NCBI GenBank assembly: GCA_035515515.1
Contig: DATJBC010000284.1
Span: 1 to 5,386 of the forward strand
Origin: DATJBC01 sp035515515
GTDB lineage: Bacteria > Actinomycetota > Acidimicrobiia > Acidimicrobiales > UBA8190
Direction: 5' to 3'
Length of the DNA: 5,386 nucleotides
The position numbers and the translations under genes were made by a program. Each line of letters starts with the position of its first letter. Position 1 is the stretch's first letter. Positions 1 to 5,386 of this stretch are shown here, piece after piece. The notes under the pieces were generated by a model that was given only the letters and a program-made list of their open reading frames with translations, ran no database searches and was not told where the DNA came from.

Positions 1-393
1 GTGGCGGTGCGCGTAGGAGAGGGCGCCGGCCACATCCGCTGCGATCTCGGCGGCGCGGTCGGGGTGCAGCGGGCCTGCCGTGCGCAGGATCGACGACAGG
101 GCACGGCCGTCGACGAACTCCATGACGATGAAGTAGGTGCCCCCGTCCTCGCCCCAGTCGAAGACGGGGACGATGTTGGGGTGCGACAGGTTGGCGGCCG
201 CCTGGGCCTCCCGCCGGAACCGCTCGACGAAGGAGCGGTCCACCGACAGCTCGGGGAACAGCACCTTGAGCGCCACGGGGCGGTCCAGGAGCTGGTCATG
301 GGCGCGGTAGACCTCGGCCATGCCGCCGCGCGCCACGAGGTGCGACAGCTCGTAGCGACCCGACAGGATCCGGGGAGTCTTGGTCGGCTCCAT
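1..393 (-). CDS. pknB: PknB-type serine/threonine protein kinase, N-terminal part (runs off left edge)
   Basis: N-terminal 131 residues of a eukaryotic-like Ser/Thr kinase, translated from the minus strand; the rest lies beyond position 1. Visible kinase elements in order: Gly-rich loop VARGGMAEVY at residues 20-29, catalytic lysine K43 in VALKVL, helix-C glutamate E62 in RFRREAQ, the SHPNIVPVFDWGE strand at 70-82, and hinge MEFVDG at 91-96. The sequence stops at YAHRH, just before the expected HRD catalytic loop, so activity, membrane segment and PASTA repeats cannot be judged. ATG at 393 is the only plausible start: an in-frame TAG lies at 408-406 and the next Met (M25) is inside the Gly-rich loop. 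No Shine-Dalgarno precedes it closely. In related bacteria this kinase autophosphorylates and phosphorylates FhaA, FhaB and wall-synthesis proteins at the membrane. The FRREAQ region resembles PknB more than PknA, but PknA cannot be excluded from this fragment. Confidence 0.93.
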   Translation of the reverse strand, partial: MEPTKTPRILSGRYELSHLVARGGMAEVYRAHDQLLDRPVALKVLFPELSVDRSFVERFRREAQAAANLSHPNIVPVFDWGEDGGTYFIVMEFVDGRALSSILRTAGPLHPDRAAEIAADVAGALSYAHRH

Positions 394-408
394 GCGGCTC
401 AGAGCCTA
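394..408 (-). promoter_or_regulatory. Candidate -10 box for a short-leader or leaderless pknB transcript
   Basis: TAGGCT at 408-403 matches the actinobacterial TAnnnT -10 pattern and ends 9 nt before the kinase ATG. A transcript from it would start almost at the start codon, which would fit the lack of a nearby Shine-Dalgarno. No convincing -35 is seen (GAAGTC sits 17 bp upstream). A TAnnnT match is common by chance, so this is weak and competes with translation coupled to the upstream small ORF. Confidence 0.25.
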
Positions 409-485
409 CGTCCCACCGGTCGGCGGACTTCGACACGCACAGCACCCTCCGTTCGGGGTTTCGACGATCGGTTCGACGTGCTCAT
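399..485 (-). CDS. Possible 28-residue basic small protein or leader peptide bridging pbpA and pknB
   Basis: The ATG at 485-483 overlaps the pbpA TGA as ATGA, and the TGA at 401-399 is 5 nt before the pknB ATG. The ORF therefore fills the 88-nt gap almost exactly, a layout typical of translational coupling. The peptide begins MSTSNRSSKPR and ends VEVRRPVGRRL; it is rich in Ser/Thr in the first half and has eight basic against two acidic residues, with no membrane segment or signal peptide. A strong GGAGGG at 450-445 lies 4 nt before an internal in-frame GTG (440-438), so a 13-codon version could also be made. I do not recognise the peptide. It could be a genuine small protein, a ribosome relay that supplies the poorly signalled pknB start, or a chance open frame. 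Only the placement supports it. Confidence 0.35.
   Translation of the reverse strand: MSTSNRSSKPRTEGAVRVEVRRPVGRRL
445..450 (-). promoter_or_regulatory. Shine-Dalgarno GGAGGG in the pbpA-pknB gap
   Basis: GGAGGG on the minus strand is a strong ribosome binding match, but it is 51 nt from the pknB ATG and so cannot serve it directly. It fits GTG 440-438 (spacer 4 nt, frame ending at the TGA at 401-399) or GTG 436-434 (spacer 8 nt, a frame that runs into pknB out of register). It supports initiation inside the small ORF. Confidence 0.4.
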
Positions 486-1957
486 GGGGTGGCCAGCGCC
501 GCCTCGATCATGGCCTTCATCACCGGGCCGGCCACCTCGGCGCCGGTGGCCGACAGCCTCTGGTTGGGGATGACCACGGCGATGGCCACCGTGGGGTGCG
601 AGGCGGGGGCGAAGGCGATCATCCAGTCGGTGGTGGCCGTGTTGCCCAGGCCCACCTGGGCGGTGCCCGTCTTGGCGGCCACGTCGTCCTGCGCCGGGAA
701 GCCCACGCCGGACGCCGTCCCGGCCTTCACCACCTCGGTCATGAGGTGGTTGACGGCCGCCGCCGTGGGGGGGGTGGTGGCCCGCAGCCAGGGGACGGGC
801 TGGTAGCGCTGCACCAGGTTGTTCTGGGAGTCGCGGATCTCGTACATCACGTGCGGGGTCATGACCACCCCGCCGTCGGCGATCCCCGCCGCCACCATGG
901 CCATCTGCAGCGGGGACGCCAGCGTGCACTTCTGGCCGATGGAGGAGAACGCCAGGTAGACCTGGGCGTTCTGGTAGCAGTCGGGCTGGAGGAAGTCCGA
1001 CACCTCGAACTGGCTGTGGGGCAGGTCGATGGGGGGCTGCTGGTTGAACCCGAAGGCGTCCGCCTGGGTGAGCATGGCCGCCGCGCCGATGCGCGTGCCC
1101 AGGATGGCGTAGCCCGTGTCGCACGAGGGGGGGAGCATCTCGGCGATCGTGCCCCCGCAGAAGCCCGCCCCGAAGTTCTGCAGCGGCGTCGTCTGCCCCC
1201 GGAAGTAGCCCGGGGGGATGACGCTGAAGCCCGGCATGGGGGTGTTCACCAGCTTGGGGGCGTAGTCGTAGGCGGCCGACGTCGTCACGACCTTGAACGT
1301 CGACCCCGGGAAGAAGTGGTCCTGATAGGCCAGCGAGGTGGCCGGGGTGAACCCCTCGGCGTCGGGCGTGTTGTCGGCGGTGAACGCCTGGGTCTCCAGC
1401 GCGTAGTTGTTCTTGGCCAGGGGGTTGGGGTCGAAGCTGGGGTTGGAGTACATGGCCCGGATCGCCCCCGTGGTGGGGTCGAGGACCACGATGGCGCCGT
1501 TGCGCCCCCCCAGGGCGCTCTGGGCGGCCTGCTGGAGCGCGCTCGACACCGTGAGGGTGACCGTGTCGGTCTCGGTCGGGGTGGTGAGGAGGTCGCCCAG
1601 GGTCTTGATGGGCCGGTTGTGGGCCTGGAGGTACGACCCGTAGGTGTCCTCGACGCCGGTGGGGAGGTAATTGAACGACAGGTAGCCGGTGATCTGGCCG
1701 AAGACGGGGCCTTCGGGGTACTGGCGCTCGTACTTGTAGGCGCCGCTCGTCGCCTGGACCGACCTGGCCAGCACGACGCCGTCGGCGCTCAGGATGGCGC
1801 CCCGGGGCTGGTTGTAGCGGGCCGAGATCACCTGCGGGTTGTTGACGTTGGTGGCGTACCTGTGCGCCTTCACGACCTGTATGTTGTTGAGCTGCAGGAA
1901 CAGCAGGACGAAGCAGGCGGCCATCACGATGCCGAGCCAGCGGATGCGCCGTGCCAT
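482..1957 (-). CDS. pbpA: Penicillin-binding protein A, class B transpeptidase (PbpA/PBP2-like)
   Basis: 491-residue class B PBP that cross-links peptidoglycan peptides outside the membrane. It has a short cytoplasmic N-terminus (MARRIRW), one membrane anchor at about residues 8-24, an N-terminal region with the RGAILSADG signature at 52-60, and a transpeptidase domain from about residue 150. Active-site motifs: SxxK is S219-T-F-K222, with S219 the acyl-serine; the second motif is S278-C-D280, SxD rather than the SxN of many PBPs; the third is K429-T-G-T. Length matches mycobacterial PbpA. The ATG at 1957 is one base after the pstP stop and 9 nt after GGGAGGGG, so start choice is firm. The mature part has cysteines at 267, 279, 327 and 344. 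In mycobacteria PbpA is tied to division and regulated by PknB; here it is co-transcribed with phosphatase and kinase, but no rodA adjoins it. Confidence 0.95.
   Translation of the reverse strand: MARRIRWLGIVMAACFVLLFLQLNNIQVVKAHRYATNVNNPQVISARYNQPRGAILSADGVVLARSVQATSGAYKYERQYPEGPVFGQITGYLSFNYLPTGVEDTYGSYLQAHNRPIKTLGDLLTTPTETDTVTLTVSSALQQAAQSALGGRNGAIVVLDPTTGAIRAMYSNPSFDPNPLAKNNYALETQAFTADNTPDAEGFTPATSLAYQDHFFPGSTFKVVTTSAAYDYAPKLVNTPMPGFSVIPPGYFRGQTTPLQNFGAGFCGGTIAEMLPPSCDTGYAILGTRIGAAAMLTQADAFGFNQQPPIDLPHSQFEVSDFLQPDCYQNAQVYLAFSSIGQKCTLASPLQMAMVAAGIADGGVVMTPHVMYEIRDSQNNLVQRYQPVPWLRATTPPTAAAVNHLMTEVVKAGTASGVGFPAQDDVAAKTGTAQVGLGNTATTDWMIAFAPASHPTVAIAVVIPNQRLSATGAEVAGPVMKAMIEAALATP
767..774. 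repeat. Homopolymer of eight G (C8 in pbpA coding sense)
   Basis: A run of eight G on the plus strand lies in pbpA codons 395-397 (Thr-Pro-Pro). Loss or gain of one base would frameshift the gene before its KTG motif. The frame is intact as given, so this is only a possible slippage or sequencing-error site. Confidence 0.8.
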
Positions 1958-1958
1958 G

Positions 1959-3365
<1,407 letters not shown>

Positions 3366-3372
3366 GGTGCCG

Positions 3373-3394
3373 CCCTCCCCGCCGGGGGGGAGGG
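3373..3394 (-). promoter_or_regulatory. Hairpin that pairs the whole pstP Shine-Dalgarno sequence
   Basis: In the mRNA sense, CCCTCCCC (3394-3387), loop CCCGGC (3386-3381) and GGGGAGGG (3380-3373) form a perfect 8-bp stem, extendable by a G-C pair. The 3' arm is the pstP Shine-Dalgarno, 7 nt before GTG 3365. There is no U tract after it, so it does not look like an intrinsic terminator. The 5' arm begins 29 nt after the fhaB stop, so a ribosome ending fhaB would not obviously melt it. Restriction of pstP translation is inferred. Confidence 0.55.
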
Positions 3395-3423
3395 CCGCCC
3401 GGCGGTCGCCTGGCCGCGGGCGC

Positions 3424-3903
3424 TCACCGTGACACCTCGAACACCGTGCCCCCCACCTGCAGGAGGTCCCCCTTGCCGAGCTTCACCGGCGTCCCGATGC
3501 GCTCGGCGTTGACCCACGTCCCGTTGGTGGACCCCAGGTCCTCCACCCACAAGGTGCCGTTGCGCCGGTACAGGCGGGCGTGGATGCTCGAGGTGTAGGC
3601 GTCGTCCACGCGGACCCCGCAGCCCGCGGCCCGGCCCAGGGTGACCTCCTCGCCCAGCTCGAAGACCTGCCCCTGGCGCTCGGCCGGCTCGAGGGCCCGC
3701 AGGTGCAGGCGCCCGGCCCGGCTGCGGCGATCTGCGGGAGGGCGGGCCGCGCCGCGCACGTCGGCCACCGCCGCCCGTGGGGGCCGCACCTCGACCCAGA
3801 CCGCCCGGATCACCCGGAAGAAGAACAGCCAGATCAGGGCCACCACGAGGATCTCGAGGGCCCGCAGGAGGTTCTGGTTGTCCAGGGAAGTGAGGAAGAG
3901 CAC
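3424..3903 (-). CDS. fhaB: Membrane-anchored FHA-domain protein FhaB (FipA-like)
   Basis: 159-residue FHA protein. A membrane segment lies at about residues 14-31 (ALEILVVALIWLFFF), followed by a basic RAVWVEVRPPR, so the rest is probably cytoplasmic. A short linker leads to a C-terminal FHA domain at about 80-158 with phosphothreonine-binding residues G90-R91, S105-x-x-H108 and the DLGSTNGTWVN turn at 122-132 (N127). Mycobacterial FhaB/FipA is about this size, is a PknA/PknB substrate and links phosphorylation to division. GTG at 3903 is taken as start: AGGGG overlapping the fhaA stop lies 9 nt upstream, and the frame is closed upstream by that same TAG. Followed by a 58-nt gap to pstP. Confidence 0.95.
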   Translation of the reverse strand: MLFLTSLDNQNLLRALEILVVALIWLFFFRVIRAVWVEVRPPRAAVADVRGAARPPADRRSRAGRLHLRALEPAERQGQVFELGEEVTLGRAAGCGVRVDDAYTSSIHARLYRRNGTLWVEDLGSTNGTWVNAERIGTPVKLGKGDLLQVGGTVFEVSR

Positions 3904-3912
3904 GGCCGAGAT

Positions 3913-3917
3913 CCCCT
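3913..3917 (-). promoter_or_regulatory. Ribosome binding site of fhaB overlapping the fhaA stop
   Basis: AGGGG on the minus strand begins within the fhaA TAG and lies 9 nt before the fhaB GTG. This decides the fhaB start and suggests coupled translation of fhaA and fhaB. Confidence 0.6.
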
Positions 3918-4572
3918 AGGACATCTCGAAGCGGATGGTCGTGCTTCCCACGGTGATCTCGTCCCCGTCCTGGAGGACCCGCTCTCTCACCTGGGCCCCG
4001 TTGACCTTGGTGCCGTTCGTCGACCCCAGGTCGGCCACGACGACCTCGCTCCCCCGGCGCTTGACCTCGGCATGGCGCCGGCTGACGTTGGGGTCGTTCA
4101 GGACGATGGTGCACTCCGGGAGGCGGCCGATCTCGACGGGCTCGGTGCCGAGCACCACCCGGGTCCCGTCCGCCGTGATGAGAGAGGCCGCCGACAGGCC
4201 GTCGGGGCCCTCCCTGACCTCGGCGGTCACCCGGTAACGCCCCGGCCGCATCGCCGGGTCGTGGCGGATCTCGACCTCGACGGGACCCACGAAGCCGTAT
4301 CCCTCGCTGCGGGCGTGGTCGCGGGCTGCGTCGGCCAGCTCCCGAGCCAGGACGTCGGCGAAGGACTCGAAGCGCCGGGCGTCGTCGCTGGACAGCGTGA
4401 CCGCGAAGGCATTGGGCGCGATCAGGCCCTTCACCCCGACTCGGCGGAGGAGGTCCATCTCGCGGGTGAGCCGGCGGGCGATCTCAACTGGCTGGATGCC
4501 TCCTCGCAACGCCTTGGAGAATGCACCTTCGACCAGCCGCTCGAGGCGCTGCTCGAACCTTTGGAGTCCCAT
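3916..4572 (-). CDS. fhaA: DUF3662 and FHA-domain protein FhaA
   Basis: 218-residue cytoplasmic adaptor. The N-terminal domain (about 1-120) is the FhaA N-terminal/DUF3662 type, opening MGLQRFEQRLERLVEGAFSK and including QPVEIARRLTREMD at 27-40. A linker of about 20 residues leads to an FHA domain at about 138-217 with G149-R150, S164-R-R-H167 and DLGSTNGTKVNG at 181-192 (N186). In mycobacteria FhaA is a PknB substrate, and its FHA domain binds the phosphorylated pseudokinase domain of MviN/MurJ, restraining peptidoglycan precursor export. The M. tuberculosis protein is about 527 residues with a long disordered linker that is nearly absent here. ATG 4572 is preferred over an in-frame ATG at 4719, because homology begins exactly here and the extra 49 residues are low-complexity and overlap the promoter region. 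First gene of the operon. Confidence 0.95.
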   Translation of the reverse strand: MGLQRFEQRLERLVEGAFSKALRGGIQPVEIARRLTREMDLLRRVGVKGLIAPNAFAVTLSSDDARRFESFADVLARELADAARDHARSEGYGFVGPVEVEIRHDPAMRPGRYRVTAEVREGPDGLSAASLITADGTRVVLGTEPVEIGRLPECTIVLNDPNVSRRHAEVKRRGSEVVVADLGSTNGTKVNGAQVRERVLQDGDEITVGSTTIRFEMS

Positions 4573-4583
4573 CGTGGTCGCCA

Positions 4584-4589
4584 ATCCTA
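4584..4589 (-). promoter_or_regulatory. fhaA: Candidate -10 box of the fhaA operon (TAGGAT)
   Basis: TAGGAT on the minus strand matches TAnnnT and ends 11 nt before the fhaA ATG. A transcript starting 6-7 nt after the box would have a leader of only about 5-7 nt. No Shine-Dalgarno is seen at proper spacing, which agrees with a leaderless or near-leaderless mRNA, a common actinobacterial arrangement. TTGGCC at 4621-4616 is too far (26 bp) to be a normal -35. Confidence 0.45.
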
Positions 4590-4760
4590 CCGGCGGCCCG
4601 TCTGCGCCAGGGGTTGGCCAACGCGGATCGTGCCCGTCCCGACGCGTACCGCATCCGGCACCGGAGGCGGAGGGCGTCCCCCGACGGCAGGCCACCCGAT
4701 ACGCGCCCGTGGTCGGCACCAGCGGCCACGCCGGGCAGCGCCCGAGAGCAATACCAGGTC

Positions 4761-4778
4761 AGCGCTGTGGATAGCGCT
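4761..4778. repeat. Duplicated palindrome AGCGCT upstream of the tRNA gene
   Basis: AGCGCT at 4761-4766 and again at 4773-4778, separated by GTGGAT. Each copy is a palindrome, so the pair is both a direct and an inverted repeat, and could form a 6-bp hairpin or a two-site protein target. It lies 14 bp upstream of the candidate tRNA -10, in the place of the -35 and upstream elements. Confidence 0.4.
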
Positions 4779-4792
4779 TCACGGGTCTCAGG

Positions 4793-4798
4793 TATCGT
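4793..4798 (+). promoter_or_regulatory. Candidate -10 box of the tRNA-Leu gene (TATCGT)
   Basis: TATCGT fits TAnnnT and ends 13 bp before the mature tRNA 5' end, predicting a start near 4805 and a short 5' leader for RNase P to remove. No good -35 is visible at 16-18 bp. Confidence 0.4.
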
Positions 4799-4811
4799 GA
4801 CCCGGTCGCTC

Positions 4812-4898
<87 letters not shown>

Positions 4899-5099
4899 AG
4901 GGCTCCTGACACAACGGTGCCGCTCGCGCCGACAAAACCCCCGAGAACGGGCGCTCGATGGAGCCGACGAGCTCGGTGGGGGCGCCGCCGGGGACCGACG
5001 ACACTGGGCGTCGCAGCCACAAGGTCACGACCAAAGCCACGCTGCACTCCCTCAGGACTTCAGGGCGCGACGCGTCAGGACGTGGCCGTGCTCAGAACC
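4899..5099. other. Intergenic stretch between tRNA-Leu and the transposase end
   Basis: About 200 bp with no convincing gene. Open frames crossing it are not recognisable and have no good ribosome binding sites. No strong tRNA terminator is seen, only a 4-bp stem at 4940-4951. The right-hand part holds a cluster of TCAGG repeats. If the mobile element inserted here, one of its ends should lie in this stretch, but that cannot be placed without the other end. Confidence 0.5.
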
Positions 5100-5114
5100 T
5101 CAGGCGGGATCAGG
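5052..5114. repeat. Cluster of TCAGG (CCTGA) pentamers
   Basis: TCAGG on the plus strand occurs at 5052, 5060, 5075, 5100 and 5110, with a one-base variant TCAGA at 5092. The cluster spans the transposase stop codon. An inverted copy, TCCTGAC at 4904-4910, matches GTCAGGA at 5074-5080. It could be subterminal repeats of an insertion sequence; function is inferred and spacing is irregular. Confidence 0.3.
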
Positions 5115-5386
5115 TGGATCGGGGATCGTCTCTCGATCGACACCGGTGACGGGAACGAAGTCTGAGAGTGCGCGGCCCCGACGTCGCCGGGGTCGCATGG
5201 GGCGGAGCTTGCCCGCCGCGGTGGCGAGTCTCTCCATGAAGCTGCGGATCTTGCGGATGTTGGCGGCCAGGATGAGGAGCGCCACGAACACGCTCTGGGC
5301 CGCCACCCCGTGGACCCGACGGCGTCCGGCGTCGTCGAGGGCCTCGTGGGCGGGGTCCTTCAGAAAGCCGTTGGCCCCCTCAGTGG
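5100..5386 (-). CDS. Probable DDE transposase, C-terminal end (5' part outside the window)
   Basis: An open frame enters from the right edge (first full codon at 5384) and ends at TGA 5102-5100, giving 94 residues. It opens TEGANGFLKDPAHEAL, then GRRRVHGVAAQSVFVALLILAANIRKIRSFMERLAT. An E-G-A-N-G-x-x-K-D segment followed by an arginine-rich turn and a hydrophobic helix ending in AANIRKI is the pattern at the C-terminus of DDE (RNase H-fold) transposases, the first Glu being the probable catalytic Glu. A basic MRPRRRRGR stretch and an acidic/Pro-rich tail follow. I cannot assign the IS family or say whether the upstream part is intact. It reads toward the tRNA and breaks the conserved gene order beyond it. 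An ATG-like GTG at 5306 is internal to this homology, so it is not taken as start. Confidence 0.6.
   Translation of the reverse strand, partial: TEGANGFLKDPAHEALDDAGRRRVHGVAAQSVFVALLILAANIRKIRSFMERLATAAGKLRPMRPRRRRGRALSDFVPVTGVDRETIPDPPDPA

Noticed and set aside
1913..1924. Possible lipobox at PbpA C15 (MAAC)
   Set aside because: The residue at -3 is Met and the hydrophobic segment continues past the cysteine, so it reads as an ordinary membrane anchor.
4573..4719. 49-residue N-terminal extension of FhaA from ATG 4719
   Set aside because: The extension has no family similarity, no useful ribosome binding site, and covers the promoter candidate; the family start is at 4572.
4767..4774. DnaA-box-like TGTGGATAG
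   Set aside because: A single imperfect copy (positions 4766-4774 read TGTGGATAG) without companions or an AT-rich segment does not support an origin.
4934..4951. Minus-strand hairpin CCCG-TTCT-CGGG followed by GG and TTTT
   Set aside because: Only a 4-bp stem with two bases before a short T run; too weak to call a terminator.

Overview
The window comes from a GC-rich actinobacterial chromosome. It carries the conserved origin-proximal block that controls cell-wall growth by Ser/Thr phosphorylation, transcribed on the minus strand: fhaA (4572-3916), fhaB (3903-3424), pstP (3365-1959), pbpA (1957-482) and the first 131 codons of a PknB-type kinase (393-1, running off the left edge). A divergent tRNA-Leu(CAG) gene lies upstream of fhaA on the plus strand (4812-4898). 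The same fhaA/tRNA-Leu arrangement is known from Mycobacterium tuberculosis (Rv0020c and leuT). Composition, compact protein lengths and the protein sequences suggest a deep-branching actinobacterium, possibly Acidimicrobiia-like, but the lineage is inferred, not shown.

Layout from right to left. 5386-5100 is the C-terminal end of a probable DDE-type transposase, so a mobile element borders the block. 5099-4899 is about 200 bp without a convincing gene, with a cluster of TCAGG repeats at its transposase-side end. 4898-4812 is the tRNA. 4811-4573 is a divergent promoter region with a TAnnnT box on each side. Then comes the tightly packed operon. fhaA and fhaB lie in the same reading frame, separated by one TAG and 12 nt. 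pstP and pbpA are separated by one base. A 28-codon ORF overlaps the pbpA stop as ATGA and ends 5 nt before the kinase ATG.

How the genes work together (family knowledge): the kinase senses the cell wall and phosphorylates wall-synthesis and division proteins; the FHA proteins FhaA and FhaB bind phosphothreonine targets; PstP reverses the phosphorylation; PbpA is a peptidoglycan transpeptidase. The glycosyltransferase rodA, which in mycobacteria sits between pstP and pbpA, is absent here.

There is no wholly new system in the window. The less expected points are the bridging small ORF before the kinase, a perfect 8-bp hairpin that buries the pstP ribosome binding site, short-leader signals before fhaA and pknB, the missing rodA, an SxD motif with several extracytoplasmic cysteines in PbpA, and a transposase fragment beside the tRNA.
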